The position numbers and the translations under genes are program-made. Below, piece by piece: positions 7,626-17,099 of a stretch of 64,000 nt of DNA. Numbering within the stretch: position 1 is the stretch's first letter; each line of letters begins with the position of its first letter. This DNA comes from Aquabacterium humicola (lineage in GTDB: Bacteria > Pseudomonadota > Gammaproteobacteria > Burkholderiales > Burkholderiaceae_C), in contig NZ_JARGNB010000001.1 of the NCBI RefSeq assembly GCF_030167915.1, positions 868,001 to 932,000 of the forward strand, read 5' to 3'. The notes beneath the pieces are model-generated. The model was not told where the DNA came from. It saw only the letters and a list, made by a program, of their open reading frames with translations, and ran no database searches.

Positions 7626-8679
7626 CCGCCAGCGTGCCGCGCACCACGAGCTCGGTGGGCAGCACGATGTTGCGCGGCCCGCCATACCCGGCGTGCAGGC
7701 CGGCCTCGATGCGCGTCAGCAGCACGTCCACCGCCTTCGCGCCGAGCTCGCGCAGCGGCTGGCGCACGGTGGCGATGCGCGCGGTGCGCGCGAGCACGAT
7801 GTCGTCGAACCCCACGACCGAGATGTCGGCCGGGATGCGCAGGCCCCGCGCGAGCAGCCGGTCGATGCAGCCCAGCGCGATGGCGTCGCTGGCGGCGAAC
7901 ACCGCGTCGGGCAGCGGTTCGCCGCGGTGCCGTCGCAGCCAGGATTCCAGCGCGTCGCGACCGCCCTCGACGCTGAAGGTGCCGCGCAGCACGTGGCCGG
8001 CGGGCGGCTTGACGCGCGCCGCGGCATGCGCACGCAGGTACCCCTGCACCCGGCGCTCGGCCCCCATCGCATCGAGGGGCCCGCCGACGTGCAGGATGCG
8101 CCGGTGCCCCATCGCCAGCAGCCGGCCGGTCATCTCGAAGGCGCCGGCTTCTTCGTCGGACTCCAGGTTCACGACGCCGGCGATGACGTGGTTCGCATGC
8201 ACGGACACCATCGGCGTGTGCTCGGGCAGCCAGGACGCGGCATCGGGCTGGAGCAGCGGCGCCAGTAGGATCAGGCCATCGATGCGCCCGTCGCAGAAGG
8301 CCGGAATGCGCAGCGGCGCCTCGTGCCAGTCGCTCAGCGTGAAGACGGTGGCCGTCTGCCCGCGCGCCGCGGCGCGCTGGATGATGCCGTTGAAGACCTC
8401 CAGGAAGTACTGGTTCGGCTCGTCGCCGATCAGCGTGGCGGCCACCCCCAGCGTATTCATGCGCCGGTGCGCGAGCCCGCGCGCGGTGGCGTTGCGCCGG
8501 TAGCGCAGCTTCTCGGCGGCGGCGAGCACGCGCACGCGCGTCTCTTCGGAGATGCGGGTCGAGGTCTTCGCCGCATTGAGCACGGCCGACGCCGCCATGG
8601 CCGAAACGCCGGCTTCGCGGCCGACGTCCGCCAGCGTCGCGGCGCGGCGCGCCCTGCGGGGCTTGGGCTCGCCGGCCAC
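7594..8679 (-). CDS. LacI-family transcriptional regulator
   Basis: Protein of 361 residues. The N-terminal helix-turn-helix (TLADVGREAGVS, about residues 15-40) is followed by a hinge helix and a periplasmic-binding-like sugar domain with the usual DISVVGFDDI motif near residue 290. The start is GTG at 8679, with GAAGG just upstream. It begins 5 bases after the stop of the ROK regulator gene, so the two regulators are co-transcribed. A role in repressing the adjacent glycoside hydrolase genes is inferred. Its 3' end is expanded by tandem 31-base repeats lying outside the frame. Confidence 0.88.
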   Translation of the reverse strand: MAGEPKPRRARRAATLADVGREAGVSAMAASAVLNAAKTSTRISEETRVRVLAAAEKLRYRRNATARGLAHRRMNTLGVAATLIGDEPNQYFLEVFNGIIQRAAARGQTATVFTLSDWHEAPLRIPAFCDGRIDGLILLAPLLQPDAASWLPEHTPMVSVHANHVIAGVVNLESDEEAGAFEMTGRLLAMGHRRILHVGGPLDAMGAERRVQGYLRAHAAARVKPPAGHVLRGTFSVEGGRDALESWLRRHRGEPLPDAVFAASDAIALGCIDRLLARGLRIPADISVVGFDDIVLARTARIATVRQPLRELGAKAVDVLLTRIEAGLHAGYGGPRNIVLPTELVVRGTLAAPRTAPLAIA

Positions 8680-8684
8680 GTCCT

Positions 8685-9914
8685 TCAGGCGGCGGCCGCG
8701 GCGTCGCGCGCGACCGCGAACGCCGGCCCGATCAGCGGCCGCGTGATCCGGTAGCGCGCCAGCGCCGCCGCGCCCACCGCCACCGCGTCGGCCCCGAAAC
8801 GCGACATGCGCACCGGCGGGGGCGGCAGGCCCGCCGCTTCGGCATAGTCGTTCAGCGTGCGCAGCGCCGGCTGCACGAAGGCTTCCCCCAGCTCGATCAC
8901 CGAGCCGCCCAGCACGATGCAGCCGGGGTCATAGGCCGCGGCCAGGTTCTGCAGCAGCACGCCCAGGTGGTTGCCGGCCTTCTTGACCGCGCGCTGCATC
9001 TCCGCATCGCCCGCCTCGAGGCGGCGCTGCACCTCGGCCAGCGGGTCGTCGTCGCCGTGGCCGGGCAGCATCGCCCGCGGGGCGATCAAGGCCTCGGCGC
9101 AGCCGCGGCGCCCGCAGGAGCACGCCGGCCCGCCGATCTGCAGCACGATGTGGCCGACCTCGCCGGCGAAGCCGCGGCGGCCGCGCAGCAGGCGGTCGCC
9201 GACGATCACGCCGGCGCCGACGCCCTGGTTCACGCTGACGTACAGCAGCGGATCGACGAATTCGGCCGGGTTGAACTCCATCTCGCCGATGGCCGCGACA
9301 TCCGCCTCGTTCTGCAGGAACAGCGGGACGCGCGCCAACGCGGAGCCCGCCAGCTTCTCGGCGAGCAGCTCGCCCACCGGCACGTCGCGCCAGCGCAGGT
9401 TCGGCGCGAAGTGCAGGAACCCGGTCGCCTCGTCGACGCCGCCGGGCAGGCCGACGCCGATGCCGATGACCCGCTGCGTGCCGCTGTCGAGCCGGCCGGC
9501 GACCTTCAGCACCGTGGCCGCCAGCACGCCGATGCTGGCCTTGGCGCTGCGCGCGCCCCCATACCCCGAGCGGGCCTGCGCCAGCACCTCGCCGGTCAGC
9601 GAGGTGACCACCGCCCGCACGCCCTCGATGCCCACTTCCGCCCCCAGCAGCACCAGCCGCCCCGGGTCGACGAACAACGGCGTCGGCCGCCGCCCCAGGT
9701 CGCCGGTGGCGACCACCTCGTGTTCGACCAGCCAGCCTTCCTCGATCAACTCGCGCACCAGCATGCTGATCGTCGACTTCGTCAGCTGCACCGCGCCGGC
9801 GAGGTCGGCCCGCGACAGGCCCGGATGGCTGCACAGGTGGCGCACCAGCGCCATCCGGTTGATGCTCTTCAGCAGCTGCTGGTGGCCTGCAGCCTCGGTC
9901 TTGTCAACGAACAA
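8685..9914 (-). CDS. ROK-family transcriptional regulator (NagC/XylR type)
   Basis: Protein of 409 residues. An N-terminal winged helix-turn-helix (about residues 15-75, LSRADLAGAVQLTKSTISM) precedes a ROK sugar-kinase-like domain with the zinc signature CSCGRRGCAE. This layout is that of NagC/Mlc/XylR repressors, which bind a sugar or sugar phosphate. The start chosen is TTG at 9914, because AGGAGG lies 7 bases upstream and no ATG or GTG is available before the conserved helix-turn-helix. It lies 92 bases downstream of the arabinofuranosidase gene and directly before the LacI gene. Regulation of the hemicellulose genes is inferred. Confidence 0.88.
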   Translation of the reverse strand: MFVDKTEAAGHQQLLKSINRMALVRHLCSHPGLSRADLAGAVQLTKSTISMLVRELIEEGWLVEHEVVATGDLGRRPTPLFVDPGRLVLLGAEVGIEGVRAVVTSLTGEVLAQARSGYGGARSAKASIGVLAATVLKVAGRLDSGTQRVIGIGVGLPGGVDEATGFLHFAPNLRWRDVPVGELLAEKLAGSALARVPLFLQNEADVAAIGEMEFNPAEFVDPLLYVSVNQGVGAGVIVGDRLLRGRRGFAGEVGHIVLQIGGPACSCGRRGCAEALIAPRAMLPGHGDDDPLAEVQRRLEAGDAEMQRAVKKAGNHLGVLLQNLAAAYDPGCIVLGGSVIELGEAFVQPALRTLNDYAEAAGLPPPPVRMSRFGADAVAVGAAALARYRITRPLIGPAFAVARDAAAAA

Positions 9915-10006
9915 AGTGCGCCCTCCTGTCCGGCTTCGAACCGACAAGGGTAACGGACTCCGCACGGCGCGGCACGCCACGCCTGCCGGAGAGGGGCGGA
10001 CAGGGC

Positions 10007-11998
10007 TCAGCGCCCCTCGAGCTCCAGCACCGCCACCGACCAGGCCGGCAGCGTCAGCGTGAACGCGCGCGCGATGCCCTCCAGGACCTGCGTCTTCGGC
10101 GCGATGCGCGTCGGCTCGTCGAGCGAGTTGCCGGCCGCGGGGTCGGGCGAACTCAGCACCGTGAGCGTGCCGGTGCCCGCCAGGGTCTTCAGCCCGTCGA
10201 GCTGGATGCGCACCGGCTGCGCCGTGGCGCTGCGGCTGGCCAGCTTGAGCTGGATGCGGCTGCCGCCGGTCGCGGAGTCCTTGCGCGTGGCCACCCAGTG
10301 CAGCGAGGGGAAGGTCTTGTTCTCCTTGCTCGACCAGGTGGGGATGTCTCGGCCTGAGGACGCCAGCACCACCTCGCCGAGCGACTCGGAGAACATCTTC
10401 TGCACGTAGTACGACGGCGTGCCGTAGGAACGCAGCGCGTCGTAGCCGATCAGGTTGGTGGACCACTGCATCGACCGCTCGCGACTGTGGCCGGTGACCT
10501 GGCTGACGTTGGCCAGCAGCGGCGCGTAGGCCGACATCGCCACCAGGTCGGCGTTGCGCTCCAGGCTGGTGAGGTAGGCCGCGTCGGCGATCGCGGCCAG
10601 CATGTTCGGCATCGGCCAGCCCTCGTGCGTGGCCCATTCGCCGACGAAGACCTTGGGGCCGCTGCGCGGCCGCGCATCGTAGTCGTTCAGGCGCTCGTAC
10701 ATCATCGCCTCGCCCCAGGCGTAGGTGTGCTCGTCCACCAGGTCGGGGCGCTGCGATGGCGTGGCTTCGCGCGCCATCGTCGAGACCAGCTGCAACTGCG
10801 GGTACTTCGCCTTGATGGCCTGGTAGAAGATCGAGAAGCGCCGGTCGTAGGAGCCGGACTTGTCGAAGAAGTCCTCGTTGCCGATCTCCACGGTGCGCAA
10901 CCGGAACGGCGCCGGATGGCCGTCGCGTGCGCGTTGCGCGCCCCAGATCGTGCCCGTGTCGCCGATGATGTACTCGATCTGGTCCAGCGCCTCCTGCACA
11001 TAGGGCGCCAGCTCCTCGGCCGTGCTCAGGCGTTCGCCGTTGAGCGCATAACCCGCAAAGACGTTGAGCAAGGGCTCCATCTGCAGGTCCTCGCACCACA
11101 GCAGGAACTCCAGCAGGCCCATGCCGTCGGTCGACCAGTAGTTCCAGGGGCTGCGGTGGCCGGGCCGGCGGGCGGGGTCGCCGACGGTCTTGCGCCAGTC
11201 GAAGCGCTGCGCGAAGGTGTCGCCCTCGACGTAGTTGCCGCCGGGAAAGCGCAGGAACTTCGGCTTCAGGCCGGCCAGCAGCGCCATCAGGTCGGGGCGC
11301 AGGCCATGGCGCCGGTTCTTGTGCGTGGGGCCGAACAGCGACACCTGCTGCAGCCACAACTTGCCCGGCCGCGCGGCGGTGAGCGTGAACACGTTGTCCT
11401 TCGACGGCGCCAGCGCGGCATCGGTGCGCAGCGTGAGCTCGAACCGCTGCCACTCGGCACCGACGCCGCCGACGGTGGACGAGGCCAGCGTCGTGCCGTC
11501 GGCCTTGGCCAGCGCCAGGGTCAGCGGCCCGGGGTCGGCTTCCGCCTTGGCGTGGAACGACACGCGGTACTCGGTGTCGGGCCGCAGGCCGATGCCCCAC
11601 CAGCCGCCGTTGCGGATGCCCGCAGGCTGCGCCGCGCTGGCCGTGGGGATGGTGAGCACCAGGCTGAGGTCCAGCGCCTCGTTGAGCGGCTGCTTCCGGT
11701 CCAGCGCGATGCCGGCCGCGCCCACGGTGCTCCAGTAGACCGGCTCCTCGGCCTGGTAGGCATAACCGGCCTCGGCCTTGAAGCTGCGGTTGCGGATCAG
11801 CTCGCCGTACAGGCCCCCTTCGTAGGCGAAGTTGATCTCCTCGGTCATCAGCCCGTAGAGCATCGGGCTGATGCGCGCCTGCTCGCGGTCGGCCGCCACC
11901 CGGATGGTGGGCAGCGCCGCGGCGGATTGCGCGCCGGCGTGCAGGGCCACGGCGCCGCAGCTGCCGGCCAGGATCAGCGTCGTCAATGTCTTCTTCAT
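10007..11998 (-). CDS. GH51 alpha-L-arabinofuranosidase, exported
   Basis: Protein of 663 residues with a Sec signal peptide (cleavage near residue 23-26). An N-terminal carbohydrate-binding-like beta domain (about 85-225) is followed by a GH51 TIM barrel and a C-terminal beta domain. The acid/base Glu375 lies in EIGNED and the nucleophile Glu454 in VGEWATHEG. It removes L-arabinofuranosyl side chains from arabinoxylan, arabinan or xyloglucan, probably in the periplasm. It is last of the four hydrolases in the minus-strand run, 45 bases after the GH29 gene. Released arabinose would suit the pentose pathway at the left of the window. Confidence 0.9.
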   Translation of the reverse strand: MKKTLTTLILAGSCGAVALHAGAQSAAALPTIRVAADREQARISPMLYGLMTEEINFAYEGGLYGELIRNRSFKAEAGYAYQAEEPVYWSTVGAAGIALDRKQPLNEALDLSLVLTIPTASAAQPAGIRNGGWWGIGLRPDTEYRVSFHAKAEADPGPLTLALAKADGTTLASSTVGGVGAEWQRFELTLRTDAALAPSKDNVFTLTAARPGKLWLQQVSLFGPTHKNRRHGLRPDLMALLAGLKPKFLRFPGGNYVEGDTFAQRFDWRKTVGDPARRPGHRSPWNYWSTDGMGLLEFLLWCEDLQMEPLLNVFAGYALNGERLSTAEELAPYVQEALDQIEYIIGDTGTIWGAQRARDGHPAPFRLRTVEIGNEDFFDKSGSYDRRFSIFYQAIKAKYPQLQLVSTMAREATPSQRPDLVDEHTYAWGEAMMYERLNDYDARPRSGPKVFVGEWATHEGWPMPNMLAAIADAAYLTSLERNADLVAMSAYAPLLANVSQVTGHSRERSMQWSTNLIGYDALRSYGTPSYYVQKMFSESLGEVVLASSGRDIPTWSSKENKTFPSLHWVATRKDSATGGSRIQLKLASRSATAQPVRIQLDGLKTLAGTGTLTVLSSPDPAAGNSLDEPTRIAPKTQVLEGIARAFTLTLPAWSVAVLELEGR

Positions 11999-12043
11999 GG
12001 TCCTGGTGTCGTGGGCCCCGGGGCTTCGCGGCCGGCTGCCGCG

Positions 12044-14371
12044 TCAATCGGCCGGCAGGACGGACAGCTCGGCGGCGCTGGTCCAGCCGTTGCGCCACAC
12101 CTCGTCCAGCGCGGTGAAGCGGAAGTAGCGCGCCGTCACCGGCTGGAAGCGCACCCGTTGCAGGTCGGGGTTGTTGCGCACGTTGGCGAAGTGGCCGCGC
12201 TCGATCGCCGTGTGCCAGCGTGTGCCGTCCTCGCTGGTCTCGAAGCGGAAGTTCTCGACCGTGCCGTTGAGCATGCCGTCCTGCCGCGGCAGGTAGGCGA
12301 CGCCGCCGATGCGGTGCGCCTGGCCCATGTCGACGGTGATCGCGTGCGGCAGCTTCAGGTCGCTGCTCCAGCGCGTGTGCCAGTGGGTGGACGAGTCGCC
12401 GTCGATCGCCAGCATCGCGCCGTTGGCGCCCTGCGTCACCTCCTCGCTGTCGACGGCCACCACCTTCCAGCCCTGCGGCGACAGGCCGGCGAAGGTGCGC
12501 GAGCCGACCACACCCAGCCGCCCGTCGGGCAGCACGCGCGCGGCCTTCACGATGCCGCTCGAGGTGAGCGTCAGCGGCCCGGCGTAGACGGCCGAGTCCA
12601 GCGTGGGCGGCGTGCCGTCGGTGGTGTGCACGATGCGGCCACCGGCGGGGTGGCTGATGCGCACCGAGCCGTCGCCGCCGCGATCGCCGATGGTCGGCGG
12701 CAGCAGGTCGACCGACTGCTTGTACAGCGCCACCTCGGCCAGCGTGGGCTGAAGCCGCGCGCCGGTGATGCGGATGCGCAGGCGATCGGTGCTCACCGGC
12801 TGCCGCAGCCGGATCAGCCGCTTGTAGCCGACGGTCGTCAGCGCGTCGCTGCCGACCTTCTCGGCCGTCACCCAGGCGCTGCCGTTCCAGGTCTCGATCA
12901 CGAACGACTCGATGCGCTGGCTGCGGCGGTCCACCGCCTCCTGCAGCGAGATCACGTCGAAGCTCCTCGGCTGGGGCAGCTGCAAGGTCAGCGTGCCGTC
13001 GCTGCGGCCGGGGGCGGCTTCCCACCAGGTGTCGAGCCGGCCGTCGAGCGCGGCGCCGGCGCGGCGCCCGCGCGCCGCATGATCGGCCGTCACCTTCGCG
13101 CCGGCGGCCAGGTTGCGCGCGAAGGTCTCGCGCACGATCTCGGCCATCTGGCCCAGCGCCTGCACCTGGTCGTCGGGCACCAGGCCGCGGTGGTCGGGCG
13201 ACAGGTTGAGGATCAGGTTGGCGTTGCGGCCGATCGACGCGTAGAAGATGTCGACGAGTTGGGTCACCGGGCGCGGCTGCTTGTCGCGTGCCCAGAACCA
13301 GGCCCCGTTGGCGAGCAGCGTGACGTTGGTTTCGGCCGGGTACCACCAGAGGTGCGAGCCGGGCTTGAGCTGCGCGCGGCTGCCGAGGTCGGCGCCCTGC
13401 CAGTCGGGCCAGTCGAATCTCGCCGGCGCCGTCGGCAGCGGGATCACGCTCCACTCCGTCGCGCGGCCGTACCCGCTTTCCGTGCCGACCCAGCGCACGT
13501 CCGGGCCCTTGCCCATGATCACCGCGTTCGGCTGCAGCCGGCGGATCAGGTCGTACCAGGCGGCATAGTCGTAACGCTCGGGCACGCTCGGGTCGGGATT
13601 GGCGCCGTCGAACCACACCTCGTGCACCGGGCCGTACTCGGTGAGCAACTCGTAGAGCTGGTTGAGGAAATAGCGGTTGTAGTCGTTGACGTCGTAGCGG
13701 AACGACCCGAAGCCGGGCGTCGGCGGGCGCCCCTGGGACGGGTCGCTCGTGAAGCGCGCCGGGTCGGTGGGGATGGTCGACGGCCGCTTCGCACTGCCGT
13801 TGCCGTAGTAGCCGGCCGGATTCTTCGGATTCGTCCTGAGCTGGTACAGGTCGGCGGGCGACAGGTAGATGCCCAGCTTCACGCCGGCGGCGCGCGCAGC
13901 GTCGGCGACCTCGCGCACCAGGTCGCCCTTGCCCGCGCGCCAGGGGCTCGCGGGCGTGGAATGCCCGGAATAGCGCGTCGGCCACATCGAGAAGCCGTCG
14001 TGGTGCTTGGCCACCAGCACGAGCAGCCTGCCGTCGAGTTGCTTGACGGCGCGCAGCCATTGCGTCGCGTCCAGCGCCGTGGGGTTGAAGATCGCCGGGT
14101 CCTCGCGCCCGCTGCCCCACTCCACTTCGCTGAAGGTGTTGACGCCGAAGTGCAGGAAGAACGTGCGCTCCAGCCGCATCCACGCGCGCTGGTTCGCACG
14201 CGGCAACACCTTGGCCGCCTTCTCGACGACGACGGCCTGGCTGTCGCCTGGCTCGATCACGTGTTCGTGGGCATAGGGAACGACAGGCGCGGCCATGCCC
14301 GCGCCGGCCCCTGCCAGGGGCGCCGCGAGCCCGCAGGCCAGGACGATGGAGGCTGTGGTCTTCAAGGGCAA
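12044..14371 (-). CDS. GH29 alpha-L-fucosidase with C-terminal F5/8C-type binding domains
   Basis: Protein of 775 residues. After a signal peptide comes a GH29 catalytic domain (about 60-420) with KHHDGFSMW around His123-124 and the nucleophile Asp255 in VWFDGAN. Next is a discoidin-like region, a short beta-hexosaminidase C-terminal-like module (HTTDGTPPT, about 570-600), and a final F5/8 type C carbohydrate-binding domain. It would remove terminal fucose, for example from fucosylated xyloglucan. The start is a TTG at 14371 without a strong ribosome site; an internal ATG at residue 26 would lose the signal peptide. It lies between GH3 and GH51 on the same strand. Confidence 0.9.
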   Translation of the reverse strand: MPLKTTASIVLACGLAAPLAGAGAGMAAPVVPYAHEHVIEPGDSQAVVVEKAAKVLPRANQRAWMRLERTFFLHFGVNTFSEVEWGSGREDPAIFNPTALDATQWLRAVKQLDGRLLVLVAKHHDGFSMWPTRYSGHSTPASPWRAGKGDLVREVADAARAAGVKLGIYLSPADLYQLRTNPKNPAGYYGNGSAKRPSTIPTDPARFTSDPSQGRPPTPGFGSFRYDVNDYNRYFLNQLYELLTEYGPVHEVWFDGANPDPSVPERYDYAAWYDLIRRLQPNAVIMGKGPDVRWVGTESGYGRATEWSVIPLPTAPARFDWPDWQGADLGSRAQLKPGSHLWWYPAETNVTLLANGAWFWARDKQPRPVTQLVDIFYASIGRNANLILNLSPDHRGLVPDDQVQALGQMAEIVRETFARNLAAGAKVTADHAARGRRAGAALDGRLDTWWEAAPGRSDGTLTLQLPQPRSFDVISLQEAVDRRSQRIESFVIETWNGSAWVTAEKVGSDALTTVGYKRLIRLRQPVSTDRLRIRITGARLQPTLAEVALYKQSVDLLPPTIGDRGGDGSVRISHPAGGRIVHTTDGTPPTLDSAVYAGPLTLTSSGIVKAARVLPDGRLGVVGSRTFAGLSPQGWKVVAVDSEEVTQGANGAMLAIDGDSSTHWHTRWSSDLKLPHAITVDMGQAHRIGGVAYLPRQDGMLNGTVENFRFETSEDGTRWHTAIERGHFANVRNNPDLQRVRFQPVTARYFRFTALDEVWRNGWTSAAELSVLPAD

Positions 14372-14420
14372 TCTCAGTGCGCCGGCACGCCGGTGGTCAT
14401 CGTGGTCTCGAAGGCGCCGG

Positions 14421-17099
14421 TCATTCCGGCAGGGGGATGTCGCGCTCGACCATGTAGCTGCCGTCCACCGCCGCGACCCCGGTGCCGGGCTGTCCGGAGC
14501 CCACCGAGATCTGGTAGCGCCCGGGGACCAGCCTGCGCCGGCCGTCGGCGCTGACGAAGCTCAGGTCGCGTGGCGACAACGTGAAGCTCACGGACTGCGA
14601 CTGACCGGCCGCGATCGTCACCCGCTGGGCGCCGCGCAGCGCGTGGCGTGGCGCGCCGTCGAAGGCGGGCGGCGTGATGTAGAGCTGCACCACCTCGTCG
14701 CCGGCGCGCGCGCCGGTGTTGTGCACGCTGGCCGTGACACGCAGGCCGTTCTCCGCCGCACCGCGCTCGGGCGCGACCTGCAGGCCGGTGTAGCCGAAGC
14801 GGGTGTAGCCGAGGCCGTGGCCGAAGGGGTACACCGGCGTGCCGCCGAAGTAGCGGTAGGTGCGGCCCTTCATGCGGTAGTCGTCGAACGGCGGCAGCTC
14901 GTCCACGCTGCCGTGGAAAGTGAGCGGCAGCCGGCCGCCCGGGTCCGCCTGGCCGGCCAGCACCTGGCCGATGGCCAGGCCGCCCGCCTGCCCGGGGTAC
15001 CAGGCCTGGAGGATGGCCGCGGCGTTCGCCTTGGCCCAGCGCAGGTCGACGACGCTGCCGCTCATCGCCACCACCACCAGCGGCTTGCCCAAGGTCTGCG
15101 CGAATTCGAGCAGGCGGCGCTGGTCGGCCGGCAGCGCCAGCGAGGTGCGGTCGCCGCCCGAGAAGCCATCGACGGTGATCGGCATCTCCTCGCCTTCGAT
15201 GTCCGAGGTCAGGCCGACCGCAGCGACCACCACGTCGGCGCGGGTCACCGCCGCCTTCAGCTCGGCCTGCAGGTCGGTGGCGATCCGTTTCCACAGCAGG
15301 CCCGGCGTCGGCCCGACGCCCGGCTCGGACTCCAGCCGCACGGCATAGCGGCGGCCCTTCTCCAGCACCACGTCGCTCAGCCGCGGCGGCTCGTTCCAGC
15401 CGGAGTAGGCAGCCACGCGGATGCCGTCGCCGCCGGTGGCCACCTCGCCCTTGAGGCCGGTCATGCCGATGCGATAGGTGCCGCTCTCCGGCGGCACGAG
15501 GAAGCCTGTCCACACCACCTTGTGGCGCCCGCCGACCTCGCGCACCTGGTCGGCATTCGAGACCACGTGTGTCTCCACCCGGGTCGCCGCAGGCGCCGTT
15601 TCATAACCCCCATCGGACGCGGCATGGTGGTAGTCGGCCCTCAGGCCTGGACGGCCCTCCGGCGTCAGGAAGGCGGCGGCGGGAACGGGATCGCCGTCGG
15701 TGATCGAGGGCGTGAAGGGCACGTGCGTGATGCGGGCCTGCGGCAGGGCCCGGCGCAGGCCGTCCAGCACCGATACCGCGGCCAGCGTGCGCTCGGAGGA
15801 GTAGTTGCCGCGCAGCACGCGCGTGCTGTCGCCGTGCGGCCCGATCAGCGCGATGCGCGCCCGCGAGGCCAGCGGCAGCGTGCCGTCGTTCTTCAGCAGC
15901 ACCAGGCTCTTGACGGCACTCTCCAGGGCGAGCGCCGCATGCGCGGGCGTGCCGATGGCACTGGCCGGCACGGGCGTCTTCTGCACCACGCCGGGCAGGT
16001 CGCCGGTGCGCAGGCGCGCGGACAGCAGGCGCACCAGCGCGCGGTCGATGTCGGCGTGGCTGATCAGGCCCCGCTCGAGCGCCTGCCGGTAGTGGCCGCG
16101 GAGCTGCGGCGCCTTCGACCACACGCCGGTGTGGCACTCGTTGTCCACCCCGGCGCGCAGGGCCGCGGCCGCGCCGGCCACGGGATCGGGCGCGAACTTG
16201 TGGTGCAGGTCGATGTCCTGCACCGCGTCGCAATCGGACACCACGTAGCCCTGGAAGCCCCAGGCGCCGCGCAGCTTGTGCTTCAGCAGCGGCCCGTGGG
16301 CGCAGGCCGGCAGCCCGTCCACGCGGTTGTAGGCGCACATCGTCGAGCCCGCCTGGGCGTCGACGATCGCGGCCCGGAAGGCCGGCAGGTAGCTGTCTTC
16401 CAGGTCGTGCGGCGAGGCGAACACGTTGGCCGAGTGGCGCGTCGATTCCGGCCCGCTGTGCACGGCGAAGTGCTTGGGCGTGGCGATGACATCGGGCTGG
16501 TCGGGGTCCCGGCCCTGCATGCCGCGCACGTAGGCCACGCCCAGCATCGCCGTCAGGTGCGGGTCTTCGCCGTACGTCTCCTGGCCGCGCCCCCAGCGCG
16601 GATCGCGGAACAGGTTGATGTTGGGCGCCCAGGTGTTCAGCCCGGGGCCCGGGCGGCCGCTCTCGCGGCCCAGCGCATGCAGCGCACGCACCTCGCGGCT
16701 GATGGCCTCGGCCACGCGTTGCACCAGCGGCGCGTCGAAGGTGGCGCCCAGGCCGATGGGCTCGGGGAAGTTGGTCGTGGGCACGATGCCGATGGCACCG
16801 TGCAGCGATTCCGTCCACCAGTTGTAGAACGGGATGCCCAGCCGCGGCACCGCGGGCGCCACGTTGAGCAACTGCTCGATCTTCTCGTCCGTGCTCATGC
16901 GCGCCACCAGCGCGGCGGCCTGCGTCTCGGCGAGCCGGCGCACCGGCGACGCCGGCGGCTGCCCATCGGCGGCATGGGCGTCGAAGGCGGTCACCAGGAC
17001 CGCGCAAGCCAGGGCCAAAGCCGCCCTCGTCGCCCTCGTCGCCCTCGTCGCCCGCGGGCCCGGCGCCGGCAGGACGCGGGCGTCGTGCACCGGTTTCAT
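14421..17099 (-). CDS. GH3 beta-xylosidase/beta-glucosidase with PA14 insert, exported
   Basis: Protein of 892 residues. The signal peptide has an unusual n-region of repeated Ala-Thr-Arg triplets and probably cleaves after AHA at about residue 43. The GH3 N-domain has NLFRDPRWGRGQET and the nucleophile Asp289 in YVVSDCDAV. A PA14-like insert follows at about 490-620, then the second GH3 domain and a fibronectin III-like C-terminus. It would trim xylo- or gluco-oligosaccharides in the periplasm. The ATG at 17099 overlaps the stop of the upstream GH5 gene as ATGA, implying translational coupling. Xylosidase versus glucosidase activity cannot be settled by reading. Confidence 0.9.
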   Translation of the reverse strand: MKPVHDARVLPAPGPRATRATRATRAALALACAVLVTAFDAHAADGQPPASPVRRLAETQAAALVARMSTDEKIEQLLNVAPAVPRLGIPFYNWWTESLHGAIGIVPTTNFPEPIGLGATFDAPLVQRVAEAISREVRALHALGRESGRPGPGLNTWAPNINLFRDPRWGRGQETYGEDPHLTAMLGVAYVRGMQGRDPDQPDVIATPKHFAVHSGPESTRHSANVFASPHDLEDSYLPAFRAAIVDAQAGSTMCAYNRVDGLPACAHGPLLKHKLRGAWGFQGYVVSDCDAVQDIDLHHKFAPDPVAGAAAALRAGVDNECHTGVWSKAPQLRGHYRQALERGLISHADIDRALVRLLSARLRTGDLPGVVQKTPVPASAIGTPAHAALALESAVKSLVLLKNDGTLPLASRARIALIGPHGDSTRVLRGNYSSERTLAAVSVLDGLRRALPQARITHVPFTPSITDGDPVPAAAFLTPEGRPGLRADYHHAASDGGYETAPAATRVETHVVSNADQVREVGGRHKVVWTGFLVPPESGTYRIGMTGLKGEVATGGDGIRVAAYSGWNEPPRLSDVVLEKGRRYAVRLESEPGVGPTPGLLWKRIATDLQAELKAAVTRADVVVAAVGLTSDIEGEEMPITVDGFSGGDRTSLALPADQRRLLEFAQTLGKPLVVVAMSGSVVDLRWAKANAAAILQAWYPGQAGGLAIGQVLAGQADPGGRLPLTFHGSVDELPPFDDYRMKGRTYRYFGGTPVYPFGHGLGYTRFGYTGLQVAPERGAAENGLRVTASVHNTGARAGDEVVQLYITPPAFDGAPRHALRGAQRVTIAAGQSQSVSFTLSPRDLSFVSADGRRRLVPGRYQISVGSGQPGTGVAAVDGSYMVERDIPLPE
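17023..17052. repeat. 9-base tandem repeat in the signal-peptide region of the GH3 gene
   Basis: GCCCTCGTC is repeated three times in a row, with a further partial unit. On the coding strand it encodes the triplet Ala-Thr-Arg three times, ahead of the hydrophobic core of the signal peptide. Copy-number change would keep the reading frame and alter only the positive charge of the n-region. Confidence 0.7.

Noticed and set aside
8685-14183. Very long open frame running through the ROK, GH51 and GH29 genes on the minus strand
   Set aside because: Only the 8685-9914 part codes for a recognisable protein (ROK). The rest is an out-of-frame reading of GH51 and GH29 DNA with Arg/Ala-rich low-complexity sequence, a common effect of high GC.
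10487-14554. Long plus-strand open frame opposite the GH51 and GH29 genes
   Set aside because: No start signal, no domain, composition of an antisense shadow. The minus strand carries catalytic motifs in the correct order.
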